Assembly (NCBI GenBank): GCA_015061085.1
Contig: SUXG01000004.1
Span: 1-64,000 of the forward strand
Direction: 5' to 3'
From: Bacteroidales bacterium
Lineage (GTDB): Bacteria; Bacteroidota; Bacteroidia; Bacteroidales; Muribaculaceae
Length of the DNA: 64,000 bases
A model generated the notes under the pieces. It did not search any database and was not told the origin of the DNA. It worked only from the letters and a program-made list of their open reading frames with translations. This document shows positions 38,427-46,639 of the stretch, piece by piece. Numbering within the stretch: position 1 is the first letter of the stretch; every line of letters begins with the position of its first letter. The position numbers and the translations under genes are program-made.

Positions 38427-39347
38427 TTATTTCTTACCTCGATTGATGATGTAGATACCTGCCATTGCGAGAAGTGCAGCGAAGAGGTATTTCCAATAGA
38501 ATGGCTCTCCAAGACATAAGCACGACGACAATGCTCCGACCACGGGTATGAGCGAGTTGTAGATTGCTACTTTGCCCATCGGATTGAGTGTCAACAGCTT
38601 GTTGTAGAGTGCAAAGCCAAATGTCGATATAGATGTCAGCAACAGCAGTATGGTGACACCCCACGGCGTCACATTAGGCAACGAGCCATCCATCATCAGC
38701 CCCGGCACTACGAGCAACGCTCCTCCTATCGCAAGGCTATAGCCGGTGCCGACAAGGATATCCACCCTTCGACACACCCCGCGAGTCATCAAGCCGGCAA
38801 AGGCCGCACACGACGCTCCAAGGATTATCATACCATCACCCATAAATGTGAACTGTCCACTCTCACCTCCTCCGACATTTAGTGCCAAAATACCGGCAAA
38901 ACCGATAGCACAACCGATAATCTTACGCAATGTCAAGCTATCGCTCTTGAAGAACATGCACGCAAGCAACACGAGAAGAAACGACCCAGATGAGTTGATA
39001 ATCGCAGCTCTTGAGCCGGCACTGTTGGAGATGCCGATATAAAAGAAGATGTAGTGAAGCGTCGTATTGATGAGTGCAAACGCCACGACATAGAGCCAGT
39101 CGCTTGTCGTATTGACACGCAGACTCTTGCCCGAAAACTTGGCTATTGCAAGCGTTATCAAGCCCGCAACGCCAAATCGTATGCCCGCATAGAGCATCTT
39201 ACTACCGGTCATGTCACCCGTAATGCCAAACTCTCCAAACCCCATCTTCACCAACGGGAATGCCCATCCCCACGCTATCGCTGCAGAGAGAGCAAATATC
39301 GCCACCCACAAAGGGCGTTCAAATATGCTTTGCTTCTTATTATTCAT
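38427..39347 (-). CDS. EamA/DMT-family transporter
   Basis: A 306-residue integral membrane protein with about ten hydrophobic segments and the two-fold EamA repeat (first around 15-150, second around 165-300; RKIIGCAIGFAGILALNVGG closes the first half and YWKYLFAALLAMAGIYIINRGKK the second). These proteins move metabolites such as amino acids or nucleotide precursors; the substrate is unknown. It stands alone with its own promoter and converges on the S9 peptidase gene. Confidence 0.9.
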   Translation of the reverse strand: MNNKKQSIFERPLWVAIFALSAAIAWGWAFPLVKMGFGEFGITGDMTGSKMLYAGIRFGVAGLITLAIAKFSGKSLRVNTTSDWLYVVAFALINTTLHYIFFYIGISNSAGSRAAIINSSGSFLLVLLACMFFKSDSLTLRKIIGCAIGFAGILALNVGGGESGQFTFMGDGMIILGASCAAFAGLMTRGVCRRVDILVGTGYSLAIGGALLVVPGLMMDGSLPNVTPWGVTILLLLTSISTFGFALYNKLLTLNPMGKVAIYNSLIPVVGALSSCLCLGEPFYWKYLFAALLAMAGIYIINRGKK

Positions 39348-39380
39348 ATATAATTCCTTAATCTATTATTTTTGGGACTG

Positions 39381-39412
39381 CAAAGATACGCAAAACGCTA
39401 CAATCCTACAAA
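39381..39412 (-). promoter_or_regulatory. Promoter of the EamA transporter gene
   Basis: Minus strand TTTG (39412-39409), 20 bases, TATCTTTGC (-7 box 39388-39381). Leader about 28 bases. Confidence 0.75.
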
Positions 39413-39446
39413 TCCCCTACTCCTCCCCACTACATCAATTACATCA

Positions 39447-39502
39447 TCTATAGCCGCTATAGTATTTATAGTATCTATAGCTTCTATAGCTTCTATCGCT
39501 TC
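39447..39502. repeat. Imperfect short tandem repeat of palindromic CTATAG units
   Basis: Within the 433-base gap 39348-39780, the sequence repeats CTATAG separated by three or more bases (CCG, TATTT, CTT, CTT), drifting to CTATCG at the end, about six units. CTATAG is itself a palindrome. It lies between the divergent EamA promoter and the promoter of the outer-membrane operon, 55 bases upstream of the latter. It may be a slipped-strand repeat or a multi-site operator. It is not a CRISPR array. Confidence 0.6.
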
Positions 39503-39550
39503 TCCACCCTCATTTGTTATATTTTCCGTTAAATAATGTTAATTTAAGGT

Positions 39551-39589
39551 ACTATGTATTGCATAGTTCTATAAAACATTTTACCTTTG
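39551..39589 (+). promoter_or_regulatory. Promoter and overlapping dyad for the outer-membrane/PadR/PspC operon
   Basis: TACCTTTGC (-7 box 39582-39589) with ATTG at 39558-39561 as -33, 20 bases apart. A perfect inverted repeat ACTATG-N5-CATAGT (39551-39567) covers the -33 box and is a reasonable candidate operator. Since the operon contains a PadR regulator, self-control through this dyad is possible but unproven. Confidence 0.55.
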
Positions 39590-39780
39590 CATCAGTTTAG
39601 TTTGTGAGTACCTAAAAACAAATAATATTTGGAGTATTCAAGATAAAGAGACTAAAAAGCTCAGCGACCGAAGACGATAGTGTCTCCAACGTCGTTAACT
39701 AAATCCGGGAATTTTCAGAAGTTCCCTTAAGAATTAAGAAACATCACACGATTCACATAACAAACTAAAAACTAACAAAG
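39590..39780 (+). other. Long untranslated leader with a stem-loop
   Basis: About 185 bases separate the predicted transcription start from the ATG at 39781, long for this window. It contains an 8-bp stem-loop (39707-39714 with 39719-39726, GGGAA outer pairs) about 55 bases before the ATG. No known riboswitch was recognised. No good open frame is present. Confidence 0.45.
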
Positions 39781-42222
39781 ATGGAAAAAATCATCAAGCT
39801 CATCATCATCGCGATGACTTTGGTAGCAACCTCTACGTCTGCATTTGCTACCTCGTATCAAGTTAAGGGCGTACTCGTCGATAGTCTATTCAACGAGGGC
39901 GAGCCTTACGTCACAATCCGCATTTATCCCAATAAGAAAAATGCCAATCCGGTCAAAGTCGGTGTCACAGACGAGAACGGCAGATTTGCAGAGACTCTTG
40001 ACTCTTCAGGTCACTACGTCATTTCATTCACTGCTATCGGTCGACAAGACACAACCTTAGACTTCGAAGTGACTGACGCCAACCCTATTGCCGACCTCGG
40101 ACGTATAGTCATCAAAGATAATGAAGAAATATTGCAAGGTATCGAGGTTGTAGCACGCAAGCCTATTATTAAAGCAGAGCCCGACAAATTGGTTTACGAC
40201 CTGAGCGAAGACCCTGCCACTAAGTCGAATACTATCATCGAAATGCTTCGCAAGGTACCTATGGTCACTGTCGATGGCGATGACAATATCAAGGTAAATG
40301 GTAGCGGAGACTTTAAGGTATATGTCAACGGACGTCCCGACCCAATGCTCAGCCAAAACGCCAAGGAGGTGCTTAAAGCAATGCCCGCATCTGCTATCAA
40401 GAAGATAGAGGTCATCACCGAGCCGGGTGCTAAATACGACGCAGAAGGTATCGGTGGTATCCTCAACCTTGTCACCGAAACTCGCACATCTACCGACGGA
40501 TTTCTTGCCAACTTCACCGCAGCAGCGAGCAACCGCGATGCGACAGGCACTGTCTATGCTCGTGCCAAGCAAGGGAAGGTGACACTTAGTGCTAATTACT
40601 CCAACATTCGTCAGTTTGAAAACTCCCACTCCAACTATGGCGAACGCGAGATATTCAACTCAGCGACAGAGCATTACAATATCTCAAACATGAACATCGC
40701 CCAACATTCTCAAGTCCATATCGGCGACCTACAACTCAGTTTCGAAGCCGACACACTCAATCTCTTCACCCTCTCCGGCAATGTGGTGGGAGTCAAGGGC
40801 TTCGGCGTCATTGATGGTGATTTCCAAGCTCTCGACATCAACCGACAACGCACATGGTCCTACAAGTCGAAGATAGATGCCTATATCACTTATACGACCG
40901 CAAGTGCAAATGCTGCTTATCAGCACACATTCCGTCGTCCCGGCCACAACATCGTGCTTTCTTATCAGTACAACTATGGCAAAACCGGTCGCGACATGAC
41001 CAACGACTACTTCGATTTCTACAACTACTCCCCTCTGCAAAACCACCGCAACGAAGTGACAACACCTTCCAACGAGCATACTATTCAGCTCGACTATGTC
41101 AATCCGTTCAGTCAAATGCACATTCTTGAGACCGGTGCTAAATACATCAATCGTCGTAGCGACAACTACTCTCACTATTTCATGTACAACGCAGGCACAT
41201 TTGAACAAGACTTCAACCGCTCTGTCGATCTGCAACAATACCAAGATGTCGCAGCCCTCTACGCATCTTACACATTCAACTATAAACAATTTGGCTTCAA
41301 TGCAGGTCTTCGCTACGAGCACACTCGCATGGGCATCAACTTCATGTCTGAAGGCTACGAAGATTTCTCATCGACACTCAACGACTTTGTACCATCGGCT
41401 ATGGTGTCATATCGCATTGGCATGGCAGGTATGCTTCGTCTGAACTATAATCGCCGCATCACTCGTCCAAACATCGACTCAATGAATCCTTTCCACGACA
41501 CAAGTGTCCCGACTAATGTACAGTATGGTAATCCCGACCTTACAAGTGTCGAAAACGACCAAGTGACCCTTTCGATGTCAGACTTCAGTCATCGCATAGG
41601 CTACACCCTATCGCTTAAATACAATCAGACCTCCAACATGATCAATCAATACACCTATATGGACAACTCCGTATTCTATACCACCTACCACAATTTCGGC
41701 TCGCAAAAGATGACCACTCTCAGCGGATATGCCACTTGGACCATCACCCCAAAGATACGCCTTAGCATCAACGTGGCTGTCAACTACACAGACTATAAAG
41801 ACACTGAGATGCACATCGCTAACAGTGGCTGGAGTGGCAACATCGGTGGCGACTTCAACTACGATATGCCATGGAAGCTTCGTCTTAACGCCTACGGTGG
41901 CTACGGCACACAGTCCATCTCTCTACAAGGTCGTGGCACAGGTTGGAACTACTACGGACTATCCATCTCTCGCAAATTCCTCAAGGAAGACCGACTTGAA
42001 GTGTCTATAAACGCCAATCAATTCCTTACCCCTTACGTCGATTACGTCACCATCACCGAGACCGACGCATTCCGTTCGGAGCAAGTGTTCCGCAACAAGC
42101 AGTGGAAAGTCGGCATCTCCATCAGCTATCGATTGGGAGGATTGAAACAAGATGTCAAGAAAGCTTCCAAATCAATCATCAACGACGACCTCATCAAGAG
42201 CGAATCGTCGGGCAAACTTTAA
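39781..42222 (+). CDS. TonB-dependent-receptor-like outer-membrane beta-barrel protein
   Basis: An 813-residue outer-membrane protein with a signal peptide (IIKLIIIAMTLVATSTSAFA), a carboxypeptidase-regulatory-like domain (about 27-115; VKGVLVDSLFNEGEPYVTIRIY), a plug-like region (about 125-225; MLRKVPMVTVDGDDNIKVNGSG... then MPASAIKKIEVITEPGAKYDAEG) and a C-terminal barrel of the outer-membrane beta-barrel family 3 type. The plug phrase KIEVITEPGAKYDAEGIGGI is shared by these receptors. No TonB box was identified with certainty. Such proteins often lie beside PadR-type regulators and PspC proteins in Bacteroidales; the ligand is unknown. Confidence 0.88.
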   Translation: MEKIIKLIIIAMTLVATSTSAFATSYQVKGVLVDSLFNEGEPYVTIRIYPNKKNANPVKVGVTDENGRFAETLDSSGHYVISFTAIGRQDTTLDFEVTDANPIADLGRIVIKDNEEILQGIEVVARKPIIKAEPDKLVYDLSEDPATKSNTIIEMLRKVPMVTVDGDDNIKVNGSGDFKVYVNGRPDPMLSQNAKEVLKAMPASAIKKIEVITEPGAKYDAEGIGGILNLVTETRTSTDGFLANFTAAASNRDATGTVYARAKQGKVTLSANYSNIRQFENSHSNYGEREIFNSATEHYNISNMNIAQHSQVHIGDLQLSFEADTLNLFTLSGNVVGVKGFGVIDGDFQALDINRQRTWSYKSKIDAYITYTTASANAAYQHTFRRPGHNIVLSYQYNYGKTGRDMTNDYFDFYNYSPLQNHRNEVTTPSNEHTIQLDYVNPFSQMHILETGAKYINRRSDNYSHYFMYNAGTFEQDFNRSVDLQQYQDVAALYASYTFNYKQFGFNAGLRYEHTRMGINFMSEGYEDFSSTLNDFVPSAMVSYRIGMAGMLRLNYNRRITRPNIDSMNPFHDTSVPTNVQYGNPDLTSVENDQVTLSMSDFSHRIGYTLSLKYNQTSNMINQYTYMDNSVFYTTYHNFGSQKMTTLSGYATWTITPKIRLSINVAVNYTDYKDTEMHIANSGWSGNIGGDFNYDMPWKLRLNAYGGYGTQSISLQGRGTGWNYYGLSISRKFLKEDRLEVSINANQFLTPYVDYVTITETDAFRSEQVFRNKQWKVGISISYRLGGLKQDVKKASKSIINDDLIKSESSGKL

Positions 42223-42249
42223 AAATTGAATAATTTATTGATAATATAT

Positions 42250-42597
42250 ATGAACGTAGACAATGTAAAATCACAAATGCGCAAAGGGATGCTGGAGTAT
42301 TGCATTCTCCTACTGCTCAGCAAGAAGAAAGCCTACGCTTCAGAGATAATCAGCGACTTCAGAGACGCTCGACTGATAGTTGTCGAAGGCACACTCTATC
42401 CTTTGCTCACACGCCTCAAGAAAGATGGCGTCTTGGACTATGAATGGGTCGAATCGACTCAAGGACCGCCGCGCAAGTACTATTTCCTCACCCGAGAAGG
42501 TGCTGAAGCTTTGGTCGAATTGAAACGAAGCTGGAACGAAATCAGCGCTACAGTCAACCACATAGAAATAACCAATCATCAATTACCACAGAAATGA
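42250..42597 (+). CDS. PadR family transcriptional regulator
   Basis: A winged-helix regulator of 115 residues when started at the ATG at 42250 (MNVDNVKSQMRKGMLEYCIL); an ATG eight codons earlier gives a hydrophobic tail that does not fit the family. The HTH core reads YCILLLLSKKKAYASEII, then VVEGTLYPLLTRLKKDGVLDYEW, the typical PadR wing. It lies between the outer-membrane protein gene and the PspC gene and overlaps the latter by four bases (ATGA). The dyad at 39551-39567 is a candidate target. PadR proteins without a long C-terminal domain commonly respond to membrane-active compounds. Confidence 0.93.
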   Translation: MNVDNVKSQMRKGMLEYCILLLLSKKKAYASEIISDFRDARLIVVEGTLYPLLTRLKKDGVLDYEWVESTQGPPRKYYFLTREGAEALVELKRSWNEISATVNHIEITNHQLPQK

Positions 42598-43652
42598 AAA
42601 AGACTCTAAATATCAACCTCAATGGCATAGTATTCAATATTGACGAAGATGCCTTCAATATGCTCAGCGAATATCTCGACAACCTTCGCCACATATTCGA
42701 ACGCAATGGCGACGATGCTGATGAAATCATCAACGACATTGAAGGTCGAATCTGCGAACTCCTTTCAGAAAAGATTTCAAATGAGCGGCAAGTCGTAACC
42801 ATCAACCATATCGAAGAAATTATCTCTCGCATGGGACATCCCGACGAGTTTGGCGAGTCTGATTATAACGAAAATAAAGATACGACAGACAATCCGGACT
42901 CTGCCACCCCTCCTCCTTACACCGTGAAACGCAAACTCTTCCGTAATCCGAAGGATAAAATCATCGGTGGCGTATGCAGTGGCATTGCCGCATACCTCGA
43001 CATGGATGTGACATGGGTGCGTCTGCTCTTTGTCGGACTCGGTTTCTTGACACTTACGACTATCATCGTGGTATATCTGGTGCTTCTGATAGTTGTGCCC
43101 GAAGCCAAGACAGCCGCCGACATCTTAGCGATGAACGGAGAGGAACAGACTATCCACAACATTGGCAAGACCGTGACAAATGCATACGACAATGTCAATC
43201 GTAAAACTCAGCCCTACATAGAGCAAGCCAAAGACGGCTCATTATTCAAGCGTTTTGCAAAAGGAGTTGTCAATGTCTTTAGTTTCATTATAAAAGTGAT
43301 AGTAATGGCATTAGGTGTAGTGGCTATTCCAATTGTTGTCGCTTTGGCTTTGGCATTTGTCATCGTATTGCTTGTACTTATTGCGTTTGGTATAGCTGCT
43401 CTCACAATGGGAGGAACACAGTTTGCAGCGATGATACACACCGACAGCTTCGAACTTTTTGGAGCACTCACTCTTGCACTCGGAGTCATCATGTCGATCG
43501 GTATTCCGTTGGTAATACTCATTTTCAGCGTCTTCAAGTCATCAGAAAAGTTCAAGCCACTCTCTCGCAACACACGTATCACTCTTATTGTGCTTTGGGT
43601 AATCGGCATCATTTTATCGTCAACAACGATAGGATTTCTAAATTCATTATAA
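42594..43652 (+). CDS. PspC domain membrane protein
   Basis: A 352-residue inner-membrane protein. The N-terminal ~95 residues are soluble and acidic (MKKTLNINLNGIVFNIDED, then DEIINDIEGRICELLSEK), a region often found ahead of PspC in Bacteroidota. The PspC domain follows at about 110-170 (NPKDKIIGGVCSGIAAYLDMD), with one membrane helix, then three or four further hydrophobic segments from about 225. PspC senses envelope stress in proteobacteria. Translationally coupled to the PadR gene. Together with the outer-membrane protein this suggests an envelope-response operon, which is inference. Confidence 0.9.
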   Translation: MKKTLNINLNGIVFNIDEDAFNMLSEYLDNLRHIFERNGDDADEIINDIEGRICELLSEKISNERQVVTINHIEEIISRMGHPDEFGESDYNENKDTTDNPDSATPPPYTVKRKLFRNPKDKIIGGVCSGIAAYLDMDVTWVRLLFVGLGFLTLTTIIVVYLVLLIVVPEAKTAADILAMNGEEQTIHNIGKTVTNAYDNVNRKTQPYIEQAKDGSLFKRFAKGVVNVFSFIIKVIVMALGVVAIPIVVALALAFVIVLLVLIAFGIAALTMGGTQFAAMIHTDSFELFGALTLALGVIMSIGIPLVILIFSVFKSSEKFKPLSRNTRITLIVLWVIGIILSSTTIGFLNSL

Positions 43653-43710
43653 GATTTCTTTCAACACATCTATCGACAACGTAGATTTTAAAAGACTCAT
43701 ACTTTAAACG

Positions 43711-43743
43711 AAGAGAGACCGCTCGCAACGAGTAGTCTCTCTT
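43711..43743 (+). terminator. Terminator of the outer-membrane/PadR/PspC operon
   Basis: AAGAGAGAC (43711-43719) pairs with GTCTCTCTT (43735-43743), with an inner CTCG-CAA-CGAG stem, then AAATTTTTAG. It is also placed to end the small minus-strand gene at 43750-43914. Confidence 0.88.
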
Positions 43744-43749
43744 AAATTT

Positions 43750-43914
43750 TTAGTTGATAATCAGATTTCCGATACTTGCAGTACCCACGCCCACATACGT
43801 ATAAACTTGAGCAAACTGCTTGATGAAACTGAGTGTTGCTTTACGGGGCTTTACTATTACCTGACTATCCTCTGCTTCGTAAGAATTTGAAGTAAAGGTT
43901 TTATCCATAGGCAT
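43750..43914 (-). CDS. Conserved-looking small protein, 54 codons
   Basis: This frame is short but has several marks of a real gene. It starts ATG at 43914 (or 43908, two codons later), encodes a basic/hydrophobic C-terminal half (VIVKPRKATLSFIKQFAQVY, then a Gly-rich tail ending IGNLIIN) and stops 7 bases before a strong hairpin at 43743-43711. Small proteins with a KPRKxTxxFIxQFAxxY core are a familiar kind of uncharacterised product in Bacteroidales, as far as I can recall. No function is known. It lies between the PspC operon terminator and the ECF sigma gene, in the same direction as the latter, 81 bases downstream of it. It fills most of the 343-base gap 43653-43995. Confidence 0.6.
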   Translation of the reverse strand: MPMDKTFTSNSYEAEDSQVIVKPRKATLSFIKQFAQVYTYVGVGTASIGNLIIN

Positions 43915-43995
43915 TTGCGTTTATAAACTTTATATTTAAATAACGCAAATATTCGGCTTAATATTATATCTTACGCAAAATTTATTTCAATTTTT

Positions 43996-44586
43996 TTAAA
44001 ATGTCAATACAATATCTTTCTCTTCAGCAATTCGACGCATATTAAGGATTGCATATCTCATACGTCCCAATGCTGTATTGATACTGACTCCGGTAGCTTC
44101 TGCGATTTCCTTGAAACTCATGTTCTTATAGTAACGCATAAGCAACACTTCTCGTTGCAAATCAGGAAGAATTTTCACCAAATGCTTTACATCACTATGA
44201 ATTTGATCTGTGATAATGACGTCTTCTATCGTTTCTTCGCTAAGTTCTTTCTTATTTAGAATATCGACATCTTCGACATCACAAGATTGCATATTTTCCG
44301 ATTTTTCTTGACGATAATAATCGATTATCAGATTATGAGCAATGCGTGAAATCCATGCCGGGAATTTACCATTTTCCGTATATCTTCCCTGCTTGATAGT
44401 CATGATTGCTTTAACAAAAGTGTCTTGGAAAATATCATTTGCGATATCTTCGTTTTTTACAATCTTGAAAATATAATTGAATACTTTATCCTGATGACGT
44501 TTTAACAGGATATCGAACGCTTCATTATTGCCTTTAGCATACGACGCTACTAATTTATCGTCGGTAATGCTTTGTGTATGTACCAT
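43996..44586 (-). CDS. RNA polymerase sigma factor, ECF-type
   Basis: A 196-residue sigma-70 family factor with region 2 (LLKRHQDKVFNYIFKIV, then ANDIFQDTFVKAI, then FPAWISRIAHNLIIDYYR) and region 4 (LPDLQREVLLMRYYKNMSFKEIAEATGVSI) but no regions 1 or 3, as in ECF factors. No anti-sigma gene is adjacent. Bacteroidales genomes commonly carry one such widely conserved, anti-sigma-free ECF; its regulon is not known. A very good promoter lies 85 bases upstream. Confidence 0.93.
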   Translation of the reverse strand: MVHTQSITDDKLVASYAKGNNEAFDILLKRHQDKVFNYIFKIVKNEDIANDIFQDTFVKAIMTIKQGRYTENGKFPAWISRIAHNLIIDYYRQEKSENMQSCDVEDVDILNKKELSEETIEDVIITDQIHSDVKHLVKILPDLQREVLLMRYYKNMSFKEIAEATGVSINTALGRMRYAILNMRRIAEEKDIVLTF

Positions 44587-44670
44587 TTACTATATATTTT
44601 TTGATTTAGAGTATAGGTCTTTCGATAGGCAATTATGTTTTTAGTTAATATTAGTTTGTTAATTTATTGG

Positions 44671-44702
44671 CAAAATTATACAAAGATTTCTATTTGTGCA
44701 AA
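44671..44702 (-). promoter_or_regulatory. Promoter of the ECF sigma gene
   Basis: Minus strand TTTG (44702-44699), 20 bases, TAATTTTGC (-7 box 44678-44671). The leader of about 80 bases is A/T-rich. Confidence 0.75.
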
Positions 44703-44738
44703 TTTTATGGGTAGAAATTTATTAATATCGCTTTTTGC

Positions 44739-45584
44739 TTACTTTTTGCATATTAATTTTACTGCCACCCAATCTTTGTCTTCCTTATAGCTTACAACCT
44801 CTAAACCTAAGGCATTTGCAGCACGCTCAATCATTGCGATATCTGATTCATAAAAACCACTTAGCAACATTATGCCTCCAGGCTTCAAATTCTTTCGGTA
44901 AGAAGAAATATCTGCCAATATAATATTTCTGTTTATATTGGCAATAAATATATCAGCAGGCTGCAGTTCGTTAAGACGAGACGCATCACCGAGCAACACA
45001 TCGACATTTACATTATTTAATTCGACATGCTCCAAAGCATTCTCGTATGCTCCCGGATCAATTTCAATACCTGTCACTTTCTCTGCACCGAGCATCGCCG
45101 ATAAAATAGCAAGAATACCTGTTCCTGTACCCATATCAATAACACTCTTTCCCTTCATATCAGTCTCGAGAAGAGTCTGAAGAATGAGACTTGTTGTTGA
45201 GTGGTGGCCTGTACCGAACGCCATCTTTGGGTCGATTACGATGTCGTATTTAGCATTAGGCACATCTTTATGGAACGTACTATGGATAACACATTGATCT
45301 GCGATTACAATCGGTTGGAAATAGTTTTTCTCCCATTCCTCATTCCAGTCCTTACCTTCGATAAAGTCCACTGTCAACTTTGCATCAACCTCCATGGGAA
45401 AATCTGCAATGATTGACTCCACATCCTCCTTATTGAATAGCGTTGAATTGATGTAAGCTGTCAATCCTGTCTCATCTGGCACAAATGACTCATAACCACA
45501 ATCTGCAAGGAAAGCGGCAAAGAGGTCGGTAATATTTTCATCACAAGGTGTAATGTCCAAACGTATCTGTTGATAATCTGTCAT
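44739..45584 (-). CDS. prmA: Ribosomal protein L11 methyltransferase PrmA
   Basis: SAM-dependent enzyme that trimethylates lysines and the N-terminus of L11. The 281-residue protein has the N-terminal substrate domain (about 1-95) and the Rossmann domain with DMGTGTGILAILSAM near 150-164 and the NPPY-equivalent region IFIANINRNI. MAFGTGHHSTT precedes motif I, as in all PrmA. It lies downstream of the small membrane-protein genes with a 45-base gap and no visible promoter, so it probably shares their transcript. Confidence 0.95.
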   Translation of the reverse strand: MTDYQQIRLDITPCDENITDLFAAFLADCGYESFVPDETGLTAYINSTLFNKEDVESIIADFPMEVDAKLTVDFIEGKDWNEEWEKNYFQPIVIADQCVIHSTFHKDVPNAKYDIVIDPKMAFGTGHHSTTSLILQTLLETDMKGKSVIDMGTGTGILAILSAMLGAEKVTGIEIDPGAYENALEHVELNNVNVDVLLGDASRLNELQPADIFIANINRNIILADISSYRKNLKPGGIMLLSGFYESDIAMIERAANALGLEVVSYKEDKDWVAVKLICKK

Positions 45585-45629
45585 GAGTTAGGGCGTTTTT
45601 ATTAAATTCTAATAAAACTTCTGTCGCGT

Positions 45630-45977
45630 CTATTTTTTGCGACGGAAGAGTGATGTGATTGAACGAATTGTCTTGAAAGTGGTCAACCCGACCAAGATAT
45701 AGTCTATGTAGTTAAGACTGCGAGCCATTTTGCCGAGCACACCCGACTTAAACAAGCCTGTGCCCTCTCCTCCTTGCAACTTACCAAGGATAGTCTTTGA
45801 CTTAGCAGCCTGAAAATCCGAAAGCATTTTTTCCTTGCAAAACTCAGCCTTCAATGCTATCAATGCTCGATTGTAGCGCAACTCTTCAAGCGTATAACCT
45901 TTGAATTGCTCAACCGGCTGAATAGTTTGATCATCAGTCTGTGCCGGCGTATTATTGTTTGTAGTGTTCTGTGTCAT
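45630..45977 (-). CDS. Conserved hypothetical protein next to the holin-like protein
   Basis: A 115-residue protein if started at the ATG at 45977 (MTQNTTNNNTPAQTDD); the longer frame would overlap the upstream gene. The N-terminus is a polar Thr/Gln-rich linker; the rest is helical and basic (LEELRYNRALIALKAEFCKEKML) and ends SLFRRKK after one weak hydrophobic stretch (YIDYILVGLTTF). No family recognised. The order YtxH, YtxH, holin-like, this protein suggests a membrane-associated stress group, as in other Bacteroidota, but no function is assigned. Confidence 0.75.
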   Translation of the reverse strand: MTQNTTNNNTPAQTDDQTIQPVEQFKGYTLEELRYNRALIALKAEFCKEKMLSDFQAAKSKTILGKLQGGEGTGLFKSGVLGKMARSLNYIDYILVGLTTFKTIRSITSLFRRKK

Positions 45978-45981
45978 ATCT

Positions 45982-46332
45982 TTAAAGCTTTTTATCGAAG
46001 AACAACTTTGAGACAAATCGAGCGATAGGATTTATAATCAGCGCCTTACGACAAAAATACACCACTACGGTCAAGACAACGAAGATGGCTGCCACCACGC
46101 TATAAGCGCCAACAGACGACATCGACTCCTTCAAAGCATCGACCAAAGCAAATGCCAAGAAGCCGATAGCAAATGCACTCAATGTCAAGCATATCATTAC
46201 CAACAATACGCCGCTGAGCAATATAGTCAATTTTTCGGCAAGCGTCAGCTTACCATAGTTAATCTGTAGAGTCAGATACCTTTTGCCTTGACGTATCAAC
46301 GACTGTATCTGTTGACTTAGATTTTCGTTCAT
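45982..46332 (-). CDS. Holin-superfamily-like membrane protein
   Basis: A 116-residue protein with an amphipathic N-terminus (MNENLSQQIQSLIRQGKRYL) and two long hydrophobic segments (LTILLSGVLLVMICLTLSAFAIGFLA, here split, and VVAAIFVVLTVVVYF). This matches the Actinobacteriophage holin III/DUF1469-type proteins that are chromosomal and not part of a phage. The first ATG of the open frame (46374) lies inside a strong hairpin, so the start at 46332 is preferred. No phage genes are nearby. Confidence 0.78.
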   Translation of the reverse strand: MNENLSQQIQSLIRQGKRYLTLQINYGKLTLAEKLTILLSGVLLVMICLTLSAFAIGFLAFALVDALKESMSSVGAYSVVAAIFVVLTVVVYFCRKALIINPIARFVSKLFFDKKL

Positions 46333-46352
46333 AATTGCACTGATAAAATTTC

Positions 46353-46400
46353 CGACAAGGGAGCATCCTTCCATTACGTAAAAGGATCACTCTCTTGTCG
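46353..46400 (-). terminator. Attenuator-like hairpin between the YtxH genes and the holin-like gene
   Basis: Minus strand CGACAAG (46400-46394) pairs with CTTGTCG (46359-46353), continued by AGAG/CTCC-type pairs and AAGGAT pairs further in, followed by GAAATTTTAT. It is 24 bases after the second YtxH stop and ends 20 bases before the holin-like start. With a weak T-run it probably lowers rather than blocks read-through. Confidence 0.65.
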
Positions 46401-46423
46401 TGTGTTATTATGTCGGGGTTATA

Positions 46424-46618
46424 TCATTCGATTGAGCCTGAGAGTTCAGCAACAAGCTGATCGATCTCTGCATCGCTGATTTTCACACCTTTCTTGTTGA
46501 GCATGGCAACGATTCTTGCTCTGAGGTCAGAACCCTTTTCCGGAGCAAACAACAATGCTGTTGCGCAACCTACAACTGCACCGCCGAGGAAAGCATATAA
46601 TAATCCGATATTCTTCAT
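46424..46618 (-). CDS. YtxH-domain protein (downstream copy)
   Basis: A 64-residue protein with an N-terminal membrane helix (LLYAFLGGAVVGCATALLFAPEKG) and a charged helix (DLRARIVAMLNKKG, then SDAEIDQLVAELSGSIE). The LFAPxKGxxxR motif is the hallmark of YtxH, a general-stress protein of unknown mechanism in Bacillus. It is a paralogue of the gene 21 bases upstream, about half identical by eye. Confidence 0.85.
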   Translation of the reverse strand: MKNIGLLYAFLGGAVVGCATALLFAPEKGSDLRARIVAMLNKKGVKISDAEIDQLVAELSGSIE

Positions 46619-46639
46619 CTCTATGTAGTTTTGATGTTA

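Noticed and set aside
39447-39502. Short regular repeats taken as a CRISPR-like array
   Set aside because: Units are six bases with 3-5 base gaps and no spacers; it is a simple tandem repeat.
45982-46332. Holin-like gene as a sign of a prophage
   Set aside because: No integrase, terminase, capsid or lysin genes are near; chromosomal holin-III-like proteins with YtxH neighbours are ordinary in Bacteroidota.
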